Shown: piece by piece, positions 14,561-21,905 of the stretch
Layout: every line of letters begins with the position of its first letter
Numbering within the stretch: position 1 is the stretch's first letter
Virus record (IMG/VR): IMGVR_UViG_3300043331_001631
Span: 1 to 39,012 of that record
From: a virus
Length of the DNA: 39,012 bases
Direction: 5' to 3' (one strand)
Made by a program: the position numbers and the translations under genes
The notes under the pieces: generated by a model
Database searches by the model: none
Seen by the model: the letters and a program-made list of their open reading frames with translations, nothing else
What the model was told of the DNA's origin: nothing

Positions 14561-14781
14561 TGTCGCAGCCCGAGGTCCGGTGCGCCTGGTGCGGCCAGCT
14601 CCTGCGGGCCGGCATCCAGCCGCCGTCGCACGGGATCTGCCGGTCGTGCGCGGCGACCTGGGATGTCCCGCCGACCTGGTGGCGCCGGCAGGTCGATCGC
14701 GTCGAGCGATTCCTCGATCGGCTCGGCATTCCGCTGCGGCAGCGCAGCGTGATCCAGCGGAAGGTGCGGGCGTGGCGATGA
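14560..14781 (+). CDS. Small zinc-ribbon protein
   Basis: 73 residues starting at a TGATG overlap with cro. It holds CAWCGQLL and CRSCAATW, two CxxC knuckles 20 residues apart, then a basic helical C-terminus (RRQVDRVERFLDRLG). The layout suggests a nucleic-acid-binding ribbon. Function unknown. Confidence 0.6.
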   Translation: MSQPEVRCAWCGQLLRAGIQPPSHGICRSCAATWDVPPTWWRRQVDRVERFLDRLGIPLRQRSVIQRKVRAWR

Positions 14782-15047
14782 GGGACCGCGAGCTGATCTC
14801 GATCGCCGCCGCGGCACGCCGGCTCGGGTTCGGCGATTCGACGGTGAAGCGGATGGTGCTCGAGGGCGAGCTCCCGGGACTGAAGCTCGGACGGCGCTGG
14901 TACGTGCGGAACCTCACCGCCTTCCTCGACGAGCGGCAGCGCACGGTCGCGCCGCGGGTGGTGAGCGAGCAGGAGCGGATCGCGCGGCTCACGCGCGAGG
15001 AGGAGTGCCGGCGGCTGGGGATCCCCGTGGATCACCCATTCGCCTGA
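14778..15047 (+). CDS. Excisionase-family HTH protein
   Basis: 89 residues from an ATGA overlap. LISIAAAARRLGFGDSTVKR, then MVLEGELPGLKLGRRWYV, is the MerR-like winged-helix pattern (HTH_17) of excisionases and phage DNA-binding adaptors. A charged C-terminal helix follows (SEQERIARLTREEE). It could control integrase direction or early transcription; a second protein of this type lies at 25963. Confidence 0.7.
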   Translation: MRDRELISIAAAARRLGFGDSTVKRMVLEGELPGLKLGRRWYVRNLTAFLDERQRTVAPRVVSEQERIARLTREEECRRLGIPVDHPFA

Positions 15048-15306
15048 CGACTGGCCCGCGCCGATCTGAGCGGGCCATTGAACGCCGCCGCCTCATCGTG
15101 TGAGCGCGCGGCGGGGTAGGCGGGAGAAAGAGGGGCCAGCCGTCCCGCGCCTGATGCTGGCCAGTTCGTCCAGCCGGTACGTGGCCGGCCCACTCGAACC
15201 TGCCGGGCTGAGAGGTCCGGCATGCGGCCCGTACAGAGCAGCGCCCCGCCAACAGTAGCGGGGCGCCAGGTTCACCGCGTGTCGCTCCGTGGGGGCGGAG
15301 CCAACA
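15048..15306. other. Gene-free interval with three hairpins
   Basis: About 260 bases without a convincing gene. Hairpins are GGCCCGC/GCGGGCC (15053-15059 with 15070-15076), GCGCCCCGC/GCGGGGCGC (15241-15249 with 15258-15266, perfect nine pairs, loop of eight) and GCTCCG/CGGAGC (15284-15289 with 15296-15301). No U-runs follow. The interval splits the regulatory genes from the main early operon, so a terminator, anti-terminator target or small RNA is possible. Confidence 0.45.
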
Positions 15307-15546
15307 ATGCGCATTCTAGCATCGAACCACAGCCATTCCGATCGATCGCGGACCTCGCCCGCCACCGATTCCGCCAGCAGCCTGCTCCAGCGCGGCGTCA
15401 CCCGCCTCCTCGCGGCCTGCGAGCGTGGGGAGGTCGACCGCACCCTCAGCGAGCTGGTGATCATCCAGGCGGTCTGCGCCCGGCACGGCGAGCTCGACCT
15501 GGTGCAGGACCTCGAGCGCTACATCCGGGAGCACGTCCATGGGTAG
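15307..15546 (+). CDS. Small hypothetical early protein
   Basis: 79 residues from the ATG at 15307, just after the hairpin at 15284-15301. A disordered Ser-rich start precedes two helices (LLQRGVTRLLAACERGEVDR and ELDLVQDLERYIREHV). It overlaps the next gene by eight bases. I recognise no family; the helical part looks like a small dimerising unit. Confidence 0.5.
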   Translation: MRILASNHSHSDRSRTSPATDSASSLLQRGVTRLLAACERGEVDRTLSELVIIQAVCARHGELDLVQDLERYIREHVHG

Positions 15547-15814
15547 GACCGCCATCCTCCCGCAGCGGGTCATCGTCCGGACCCTGGTCGTGCCGGGCCC
15601 CGACCGGGTGGCCACCGCGCACTACGAGATCCACGTCGCCCCGCACGGGGTGGCGCCGCCGACGGTCCTGATTACCCGCCGGGTCGAGCTCTACGCGATC
15701 GCCGCGGCCGCGGAGGGCAGCTCGGCCCGGTTCGACGTCGAGTGGCACGTCGAGCAGTCGGCCGACGGCCGGCGCCGGCACGTGCTCGACGCCCTGGGGA
15801 CCGGCCATGGATAG
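15539..15814 (+). CDS. Small beta-rich hypothetical protein
   Basis: 91 residues, overlapping both neighbours. It is a strand-rich protein (VIVRTLVVPG, HYEIHVAPHG, PTVLITRRVELYA, RFDVEWHVEQS). High third-position GC and tight coupling support coding. Function unknown. Confidence 0.55.
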   Translation: MGRTAILPQRVIVRTLVVPGPDRVATAHYEIHVAPHGVAPPTVLITRRVELYAIAAAAEGSSARFDVEWHVEQSADGRRRHVLDALGTGHG

Positions 15815-16043
15815 GCGCGACCGACGGGACCGCTTCGCGATCGCGGCGCTGGCCACGAACGCTGTCATGCCCTGGGTCAGACCGCGCGTCAAGCGGCAGC
15901 GCTACTTCAGGGAGATCGCGGCAGCCGCCTACGAACTCGCCGACGCGATGTTGGAAGCGTCGGAGACCTTCGACCGGGCAATCACGCCCGGTCCAACCGC
16001 GCCAACCACGGCGCGTTCTTCCAGACGGGAGCGTAAATCATGA
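15807..16043 (+). CDS. Small basic hypothetical protein
   Basis: 78 residues, overlapping the previous gene by eight bases. The middle helix YFREIAAAAYELADAMLEA is familiar from small phage early proteins, but I know no function. N- and C-termini are basic. It is coupled by ATGA to the DGQHR gene. Confidence 0.5.
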   Translation: MDRRDRRDRFAIAALATNAVMPWVRPRVKRQRYFREIAAAAYELADAMLEASETFDRAITPGPTAPTTARSSRRERKS

Positions 16044-17023
16044 CGGAGAGTCCATCGAACAAACTGGCCACGACAGTCCGCACGCAGATTGCGGCGGTCG
16101 CCGCGAAGGCCACGCAGGAGGACCGCGATCTAGTTACGGAGATCTTGGCCGAAGCTCGCAAGGGTTCATACGGTGTGGTGCTGCGGGAACTGAGCCCGCC
16201 AGCCTCCGCTCTGTTCTTCCTCGAGCACAACCCCCACAACCGCGACTGGCGTCCGGCTTACTCGCAGGATCTGGCCAGGCAGATTCGCGATGACCAGTGG
16301 CAGCGCAACAACGCGACCATCGCCTTCTACACCGACGGAGATCTCGGCGACGGTCAGCATCGGTTGGGGGCCATGGCGCTCGCCGAGCACGTCTTCTCCG
16401 CGATCATCGTCTTCGGCCTCGTGCCCAGTGCGATCGTGACCGTCGACACCGGATCGCGTCGGACAGCCGGGGACGCCGGCAAGCTTGAAGGGATCGTCGA
16501 CTCCAAGCGCAAGCAGAGCATCGTGAAGACCGTGGCGAACTACCTCGTCAAGTCCGGACAGAAGGACGCAGTCCTGAAGTCCGAGACGGAAGTGCTCGCC
16601 CGCATCAAGCGCGACGATGCCGTGTTGGCGGAGGCGATCAAGGTCGGGGACCGCTCGGCGCAGAACATCGCGCAGCCGATGCTGAAGGACAGCCAGGCTG
16701 AGACCCTCGCGTACCTGTTCCTGCAGGGCGGATGGCCGACCGATTTGGTGCACATGAACCTGACGCTCTTCCAGTCGGGTCAGTCCACCGACGGGGAGCG
16801 GACGCCGTTCTTCGTCGCCGCGGAGTTGATCGTGGAAGCGCGCACCAGGCGTGAGCACGCGAAGCGGCTGTCGGCCCTGAAGGAGCTCGGCGTCGTCGTG
16901 GAGGCGATGCGGCTGCGGGTGAATGGCGTCACCGCGATCCAGAAGAAGCAACTGGAGAACGCGGTGAAGAAGGTCCTCCCGAGTCCGCAATATCCCTCTC
17001 AGGAAGAAGCCGGCGCAGCGTAG
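16040..17023 (+). CDS. DGQHR-motif, ParB-like phage protein
   Basis: 327 residues from an ATGA overlap. The key motif is DGDLGDGQHRLGAMALA at about residues 98-114, preceded by LARQIRDDQWQRNN and IAFY. This resembles the ParB/DGQHR fold in phage and mobile-element proteins, where the DGQHR loop can bind or hydrolyse nucleotides. The C-terminal 200 residues are helical and end with a Lys-rich helix. Base composition is slightly less GC-rich than in neighbours. A role in DNA maintenance or host takeover is inferred. Confidence 0.6.
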   Translation: MTESPSNKLATTVRTQIAAVAAKATQEDRDLVTEILAEARKGSYGVVLRELSPPASALFFLEHNPHNRDWRPAYSQDLARQIRDDQWQRNNATIAFYTDGDLGDGQHRLGAMALAEHVFSAIIVFGLVPSAIVTVDTGSRRTAGDAGKLEGIVDSKRKQSIVKTVANYLVKSGQKDAVLKSETEVLARIKRDDAVLAEAIKVGDRSAQNIAQPMLKDSQAETLAYLFLQGGWPTDLVHMNLTLFQSGQSTDGERTPFFVAAELIVEARTRREHAKRLSALKELGVVVEAMRLRVNGVTAIQKKQLENAVKKVLPSPQYPSQEEAGAA

Positions 17024-17035
17024 GCCCCGGCGGGA

Positions 17036-17066
17036 ACGGGGCGACGCCGCATCCGCGTTGCCCCGT
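17036..17066. other. 12-pair hairpin between early genes
   Basis: ACGGGGCGACGC (17036-17047) pairs with GCGTTGCCCCGT (17055-17066) around the loop CGCATCC, with one G-U pair. It lies in a 69-base gap with the ribosome-site region of the next gene just beyond. There is no U-run. It could be an RNA stabiliser, processing site or attenuator. Confidence 0.55.
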
Positions 17067-17092
17067 CCCCGCTCGCGGCGGAGCCATCACAG

Positions 17093-18319
17093 ATGTCGAA
17101 CCGTACCACAGTCCTTGTCACCATCGCGGAGCGGATCCGGAGCGCCTGGGCTCGTACCGAACACGGGCGCGAGGAGTGGATCGCCGGCACGCTCGACCTC
17201 ATCGACGCGCTCGCGGAAGGCCGCGCAGCGTTCCCGTCTGATACGAAGTTCGGCGTGTGGCTGGTCGAGCAGGAGCTCGACTTCGTGTCGCGACATGACC
17301 GCGAGGCGTTGCTTCAGATGGGCGCGCACCGCGAGCTCGCGCGCCAGGTGCTGCACGACACGAAGCGTTTCTCCTATCAGTTGATCTGGCGCGAAGAGAT
17401 GCTGCCCTGCATCCCTAACATTAGGGAAGCAGAGGATTCCCGAACCAACTTGCCGAATTCCGCAGATACCGACCTCACGGCCGGCATCTGCGACGATGTG
17501 GCTGCACACACGAGGTCCGCCGGCGCCGAGAACATCCCGCCGCCGGTCGCCCACCGTGAGCCACTAACCATCCGGCCACACGCCTTCGCCGACTGGCCGC
17601 GCGGTGACGATGTCTATCTCGCCTACGTGTCGTCAGCGACGAGGACGACGATCAAGGGGCTCCTTCGGGACTCGCGCGTGGGACGCGACGTCTGGAGGCT
17701 GATTCTCCAGAGCATCGACGCCGGATTCGTCACGGGGCACTGCTCCGTCGCGAAGCCCACGTTGCGGTTGTTGTTCCCGGGTGCGCCGGTCTCGTACTCG
17801 TGCGAGTTCGACCTGAGTAAGCCGGCGGATCGGCAGCGCGTCCGCGACGAAGTCTGGCCGGCAGCAATCGCGCGTCGGGAAGAAGTCCTGGCGAATCCGA
17901 GCGATCTGCCGATGATCGTGCGCCGTCACTGGCAGACGGTCAAGACCGAGGAGGACGCGAAGCGCGCCACTGCCCGGCGTGAGGCGGCACTGAAGGCGAT
18001 GCCGTCCGACGAGCAGGAGGTCGTCCTCTTCGGCGAGCGTCTGTGGCCGCGCAACGGGCACGCCCTGCCGTACACCTACGCCGAGATCTGCGCCGCGGCG
18101 TGGACGATTCGCGACTGGCGGGCCTGGCTCCGCGACGACTCGCCGCAGTCCCAGGCGATCTACATCCGGAAATCCACGCGCTGGCTGCAGGAGTACGCGC
18201 GTCGCCCGGACGCGGACCTGCCACGGGTGCTCATTCTCATCAGTCAGATCGCCACGTACCTGCAGACCAGGCCGGACGGTGACTGCAGGTTCCCGATCTC
18301 GCCAAAAGCTAATGAGTAG
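17093..18319 (+). CDS. Large early protein, unknown function
   Basis: 408 residues. The N-terminal 85 residues (REEWIAGTLDLIDALAEGRA, FGVWLVEQELDFVSRHDREA) match a layout I have seen at the start of other phage early proteins with different C-termini. A disordered linker (about 110-160) follows. The rest is helical and Trp-rich (YAEICAAAWTIRDWRAWL, YIRKSTRWLQEYAR), with no catalytic motif I can identify. The reach of the N-terminal module across phages suggests a shared adaptor, but this is inference. Confidence 0.55.
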   Translation: MSNRTTVLVTIAERIRSAWARTEHGREEWIAGTLDLIDALAEGRAAFPSDTKFGVWLVEQELDFVSRHDREALLQMGAHRELARQVLHDTKRFSYQLIWREEMLPCIPNIREAEDSRTNLPNSADTDLTAGICDDVAAHTRSAGAENIPPPVAHREPLTIRPHAFADWPRGDDVYLAYVSSATRTTIKGLLRDSRVGRDVWRLILQSIDAGFVTGHCSVAKPTLRLLFPGAPVSYSCEFDLSKPADRQRVRDEVWPAAIARREEVLANPSDLPMIVRRHWQTVKTEEDAKRATARREAALKAMPSDEQEVVLFGERLWPRNGHALPYTYAEICAAAWTIRDWRAWLRDDSPQSQAIYIRKSTRWLQEYARRPDADLPRVLILISQIATYLQTRPDGDCRFPISPKANE

Positions 18320-18524
18320 AACCGGACGATCCGAGACAGTCGCGCATCGGCGGCCGGGGGAGAAGAACCCGGACGTGAAGTGCGAGTGCGGGTGCGGAGC
18401 CTGGTTCAGGCGGTTCGATGCCGATGGCCGTCCGCGGCGATTCGTGTCGGGCCACAACCTGCGGCCGGGATTCAAGCAGCCCGCCCTCTTCGACGAGTCG
18501 AAAGGCCGGGACGATGCCGATTGA
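18312..18524 (+). CDS. Small CxCGCG zinc protein
   Basis: 70 residues from an ATG overlapping the upstream stop by eight bases. CECGCGAWFRRFD, then RRFVSGHN, is a small zinc fold with Cys and a His at GHN, often found beside phage HNH genes. It ends with an acidic tail and precedes an HNH protein. Function unknown. Confidence 0.6.
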   Translation: MSRTGRSETVAHRRPGEKNPDVKCECGCGAWFRRFDADGRPRRFVSGHNLRPGFKQPALFDESKGRDDAD

Positions 18525-18846
18525 TGCCGCCAGGAAGGCGCTCTATCCGTTGAACTGGTCGGAGCTCGCGCGGTCGATCAAGACGGAGGCTGGCTGGCAG
18601 TGTGAAGGCACCGCCGATTTTCCCCGATGTCGGGCCGTTCACGGCGAGGCGCATCCCGAGACCGGGTCCCGCGTTGTCCTGACCGTCGCGCACCTCGACC
18701 ACGACCCCACCCACAACGAGCGGCGCAACCTCCGCGTCCTCTGCCAGCGCTGTCACCTGACGTGGGACGCCAGGTTCCACGCGAGGAACGCGGCGCGCAC
18801 GCGGCGGATGCGGCTCGGCAATCTCGAGCTGTTCGAGGACCGATGA
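18514..18846 (+). CDS. HNH-family nuclease-like protein
   Basis: 110 residues from the ATG at 18514, which overlaps the upstream gene by 11 bases. The HNH core is visible: an early Cys pair (WQCEGTADFPRC), VAHLDHDPTHNERRNLRVLC and QRCHLTWDARFHARNA. His and Asp of AHLDHD, Asn of RRNLR and the final H align with HNH residues, and two CxxC-like pairs bind zinc. It could nick DNA in replication or recombination. Another HNH is at 32237. Confidence 0.7.
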   Translation: MPIDAARKALYPLNWSELARSIKTEAGWQCEGTADFPRCRAVHGEAHPETGSRVVLTVAHLDHDPTHNERRNLRVLCQRCHLTWDARFHARNAARTRRMRLGNLELFEDR

Positions 18847-19106
18847 CGACGGTCATGAGCTGGGGTAACTCGGAGGGCGAGAAGGGCCGCTGCGACGCGA
18901 AGTGCCACAACGCGACGACGCCGCACTGCGACTGCATGTGCGGCGGCCGCTATCACGGCAGCGGCGCCAATGGAACGTTCGAGGAAGTCCGGCGGGAGCA
19001 CGCCGCTGAGATCCTCGAGGCCGCGAAACGGCAGGCGGCGTCGCAGGGATTCAGCCTCGCGGCCGTGCTCGAGCAGCAGGACCTTTTCCGGGAGTCCTCG
19101 CGGTGA
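18843..19106 (+). CDS. Cys-rich small phage protein
   Basis: 87 residues from an ATGA overlap. GRCDAKCHNATTPHCDCMCG, then GRYHG, has six Cys and two His in about 25 residues, a motif I have seen in small proteins from many phages of GC-rich hosts. The C-terminal half is helical (EILEAAKRQAASQGFSLAAV). Metal binding is likely; function unknown. Confidence 0.6.
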   Translation: MTTVMSWGNSEGEKGRCDAKCHNATTPHCDCMCGGRYHGSGANGTFEEVRREHAAEILEAAKRQAASQGFSLAAVLEQQDLFRESSR

Positions 19107-19411
19107 CGATGGCCGACGACTGCCGCCGGCATTTGCGAATGCGCCTCGAGCAGAGCGGCGTGCCGGAGTCGCTCCACGAAGGCCTGGTCGAGTACCTCGT
19201 CGCACGCCGGCCGACGGGGTCATTCCTCGAAGCTGTTCTCAGGAACGACCTGAAGGATGCGTGCGCGCGGGTGGACGCGGTCAACCGCCCCTTTCTCTAT
19301 TACCTCGTGTTCTTTCTCTACAACTACGCCCCCGGCAACGCCTGGGGCTCACCCGCGGCGGTCGAGGCCTGGCTGACCGCGACCGACGACCCACCACTCG
19401 TCTTCGAGTGA
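19103..19411 (+). CDS. Conserved-looking early hypothetical protein
   Basis: 102 residues from a GTG in a GTGA overlap; an ATG lies two codons on. Motifs include VEYLVARRPTGSFLEAVLRN, DLKDACARVD and FFLYNYAPGNAWGSPAAVEA. I have seen similar GSFLEAVL and GSP.AV.AW elements in phage early operons. No catalytic pattern is evident. Confidence 0.55.
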   Translation: MTMADDCRRHLRMRLEQSGVPESLHEGLVEYLVARRPTGSFLEAVLRNDLKDACARVDAVNRPFLYYLVFFLYNYAPGNAWGSPAAVEAWLTATDDPPLVFE

Positions 19412-19447
19412 CGAGGCACCCTGCGAAAGAAGAGGAGGTCTTCCACT

Positions 19448-19666
19448 GTGAGAACGATCAGACTCACCGAACGTGCCGGCCGCTGCCGATGGTGTGGCTG
19501 CACGTACCACGAACCGTGCGCCGCCGGATGCGGCTGGGCCAACCGACAGCAGACCCTGTGCACCGAGTGCGTGCCAATCGACCGGGCAATGCAGACGGCG
19601 TCCGGCCGCCGCGAGCTCGCCGAGTTCACACAGGAGCACGGGTTCCTCCAGGCGGTGACGCGATGA
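19448..19666 (+). CDS. Cys-rich protein, first of a paralogous pair
   Basis: 72 residues from a GTG with GAGGAGGT upstream. CRWCGCTYHEPCAAGCGWAN, then QQTLCTECVPID, gives seven Cys and a likely two-zinc fold. A paralogue with the same scaffold (CRLCGCT...GCSWANQQQTLC) is at 24090. It overlaps the DnaA-like/RepA gene by ATGA, so it is translated with the replication protein. Confidence 0.65.
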   Translation: MRTIRLTERAGRCRWCGCTYHEPCAAGCGWANRQQTLCTECVPIDRAMQTASGRRELAEFTQEHGFLQAVTR

Positions 19667-21009
19667 GTGACATCTGGACGGAGGTCCTGTCCCATGTGGA
19701 GAACCTCGTCGAGCGTCGCGTCTACCACGAGTACTTCGCGCAGTCGGCCCTGGTGTCGGACAACGGCGCGTTGGTGGTTCATGTGCCGTCGCCCCACGTG
19801 GGCACGTGGATCGCGAAGCACTACCGCAAGGAGATCAAAGCGGCGCTGGCCCGCGTCGGACGCCAGGGCGGGAAGGTCCGGTTCGTCGTGGGGACCGTCA
19901 ACCGCCCAACTCAGCCGACACCCCCGGTCGCACCTGAGGAGGCCAGCAACGGGGGCGTCCCGCTCGTCAAGCGCCCCAACCTGCAGCGCCTGTCCGACAT
20001 TCGGGCCGAGGCCACGAAATATCTGTGGAAGCCGCGGTTCGCGGTCGGCAAGGTGAACCTGATCATCGGGGACCCAGGCCTGGGCAAGAGCTTCATCGCG
20101 CTCGACGTCGCGGCACGCGTCACCGCCGGCAAGCCGTGGCCGGACGGCTCGCCCGGTCCGGAGCCCGGCGAGGTCATCGCGCTCTGTGGCGAGGACTCCT
20201 ACGCCGACACAGTGCGGCCGCGCATCGACAAGCTCGGAGGCGACGCGCACTTCTTCAGGCCCTTGCGGACCGTCGGCGCCGGCACGCGCTCGCGCGGCAT
20301 CCAACTCGCCGACATCGAGGCCCTGGCGATCGCGATCAGGGAGTCGCGGCCGCGGATGCTGATCATCGACCCGATCAGCGCCTATCTCGGCACCGTGGAC
20401 TCGCACCGCGACTCGGAGGTCCGAGGCCTGCTGGCACCAATCGCCCAACTCGCCGAAGAGCACGCGATCGCCGTCGTCGGCGTCATGCACCTGTCGAAGA
20501 ACACACAGCGCCAGGCGATCTACCGGGCCAGCGGCTCGATCGCCTTCACCGCCGCCGCGCGCATCGTGCACGCCGTCGCGCCGGACGATGCCGTCCATGG
20601 CCGCCGGGTCTTCATGACGGTGAAGTCGAACGTGTCGGCGCTGCCGCCTTCGCTCGCGTTCACGCTGAAGGACGGCCGCCTGGCCTGGGAGACCGAGCCG
20701 ATCAAGAGCATCGACTGCGAGTCGCTTCTCGCCGGCGCTGAGGAGAGTCGGGCCGAACGCAGCGACGCCGATCGGTTGCTCAAGGTACTCCTGAAGGACG
20801 CGTCGCAGATCGACGCGAAGGTGATGAAGGAGGCGGGAGAGGCCGCGGTGATCAGCCCGCGGACAATGCGGCGCGCCGCGGTTCGGTTGGGCCTGACTCC
20901 GAAGCGAGTGGGCGGGGCCGGAGCTGATGGGCGGTGGGTCTGGGTGCGGTCGAGGGCGACGACGAAGGCTATGTGGACACCCCCGCGGAGGGCCCCTAGG
21001 AGCAATTAA
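19663..21009 (+). CDS. RepA-type replicative ATPase with DnaA domain I-like N-terminus
   Basis: 448 residues. Residues 1-80 (IWTEVLSHVENLVERRVYHE, LVVHVPSPHVGTWIAKHYRK, KVRFVVG) follow the DnaA N-terminal domain pattern of W..VL..., then a strand, VP......W....Y...I..AL and a closing VRFVV strand. A linker (85-110) leads to a RecA-like AAA domain with Walker A GDPGLGKS (Lys142) and Walker B LIIDP (Asp236), as in RepA/AAA_25 helicases. The end (SPRTMRRAAVRLGLTPKRVG and a W-rich wing) is a winged helix. It probably loads or acts as the helicase at the adjacent repeat array. DnaA domain I itself recruits DnaB and does not bind DNA. Confidence 0.8.
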   Translation: MSDIWTEVLSHVENLVERRVYHEYFAQSALVSDNGALVVHVPSPHVGTWIAKHYRKEIKAALARVGRQGGKVRFVVGTVNRPTQPTPPVAPEEASNGGVPLVKRPNLQRLSDIRAEATKYLWKPRFAVGKVNLIIGDPGLGKSFIALDVAARVTAGKPWPDGSPGPEPGEVIALCGEDSYADTVRPRIDKLGGDAHFFRPLRTVGAGTRSRGIQLADIEALAIAIRESRPRMLIIDPISAYLGTVDSHRDSEVRGLLAPIAQLAEEHAIAVVGVMHLSKNTQRQAIYRASGSIAFTAAARIVHAVAPDDAVHGRRVFMTVKSNVSALPPSLAFTLKDGRLAWETEPIKSIDCESLLAGAEESRAERSDADRLLKVLLKDASQIDAKVMKEAGEAAVISPRTMRRAAVRLGLTPKRVGGAGADGRWVWVRSRATTKAMWTPPRRAPRSN

Positions 21010-21082
21010 CTGTCCACATAGTCCACATAGCAAATCTGGAGCAATTTTGCGCGTTTTTGGCGCTATGTGGACATGTGGACAG
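20969..21082. other. Candidate replication origin: DnaA-box-like repeat array
   Basis: Copies of TGTGGACA or its complement TGTCCACA lie at 20969-20979, 21011-21021, 21063-21073 and 21072-21082, with a related AGTCCACATAG at 21020-21030. The pairs at 21011-21030 and 21063-21082 form an inverted repeat around an AT-richer core (21031-21062: AAAT, AATTTT, GTTTTT). Each TGTCCACA box is one base from TTGTCCACA, the DnaA box of GC-rich bacteria. It follows the replication ATPase gene directly. I see nothing else in this gap. Confidence 0.65.
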
Positions 21083-21113
21083 TGGTCCCTTGCCTTAAGG
21101 AGGGAGATTTTCA

Positions 21114-21497
21114 GTGAACGGCCGAGGCCTCAGCCTCTCACGCACCGAAGCGCGACATCTCGCCGAGCACCTGCGCGCCGGCCATTTCGGCTGGTGTCCC
21201 GCGTGCGAGCAGATCGCGCGGCTTCTGGACAAGGCTGCGGCCGAGCACGCGCGGCCTGTCCGGAAATCCGAGGCGGAGTTGCTGCTATTGGAGCTTCTCG
21301 GAGATGCGAGGTCGATCCCCGCGATCAGGGCCTATGAGGCCGCGGCCTCCCGCCAGATCAGCCCGAAGACTATGTTCCGCGCGGCCGTTCGACTGCACAT
21401 GCGATCGCAGCGCGTGGGTGGCTCGACGGGGTACTGGGAATGGCGTCGCACGCCGGGTACCCCGCGACCGGAGCCGATGGAGAAGACGGCTCAGTAG
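21114..21497 (+). CDS. Small protein carrying a second copy of the RepA C-terminal winged helix
   Basis: 127 residues from a GTG with AAGGAGGGAG upstream. The start has a CPAC knuckle in a helical context (RAGHFGWCPACEQIARLLDK). The C-terminus reads SPKTMFRAAVRLHMRSQRVG, then YWEWRR, matching the upstream ATPase end SPRTMRRAAVRLGLTPKRVG, then RWVWVRS. It sits directly behind the repeat array, so an accessory origin-binding factor is the best guess. Confidence 0.6.
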   Translation: MNGRGLSLSRTEARHLAEHLRAGHFGWCPACEQIARLLDKAAAEHARPVRKSEAELLLLELLGDARSIPAIRAYEAAASRQISPKTMFRAAVRLHMRSQRVGGSTGYWEWRRTPGTPRPEPMEKTAQ

Positions 21498-21543
21498 ACG
21501 CGCTCTCGATTCGCGAACCGATCGCGTATGGGGGTACGACGAT

Positions 21544-21578
<35 letters not shown>

Positions 21579-21645
21579 ATGACCGCCACCGGCCAAGGGA
21601 TCGTCCGCGCGAATCGCGCTGACGCCGGCCTGGCTCTACCTGCCG

Positions 21646-21891
21646 ATGGTCCGCGCGACCGGCGAGGTCCGGGAGTACATGGCTCACGCGAAGCATCGCA
21701 TCGTCGGCAACATCAACATCACAGAGGAGGAGCGGCGCCGCGTGCTCTCGGCCTCGGAGCGCGCCTGGTATGCGGGCGTCCAGTCGTACTGTCGGCGCTG
21801 GGCGTGGGCGCATCGGGACGGGCAGACCGACACCTGGACGTCGGACGCGCGGAAGCGCGCGACGGTGAACGGGGACGGCGTCTGGCAATAG
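21646..21891 (+). CDS. Small hypothetical protein after the microsatellite
   Basis: 81 residues from the ATG at 21646; the frame stays open back to 21583 and reads ALTPAWLYLPMV before that ATG, so an unusual upstream start is possible. No clear ribosome site is seen. The sequence VREYMAHAKHRIVGNINITE, then ERAWYAGVQSYCRRWAWAHR, looks folded and coding. Function unknown. Confidence 0.5.
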   Translation: MVRATGEVREYMAHAKHRIVGNINITEEERRRVLSASERAWYAGVQSYCRRWAWAHRDGQTDTWTSDARKRATVNGDGVWQ

Positions 21892-21905
21892 CGAGAGGAG
21901 GACCC

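Noticed and set aside
19324-21033. Long minus-strand frame opposite the replication ATPase
   Set aside because: Shadow of a GC-rich gene; the plus strand has clear Walker motifs and DnaA-like residues.
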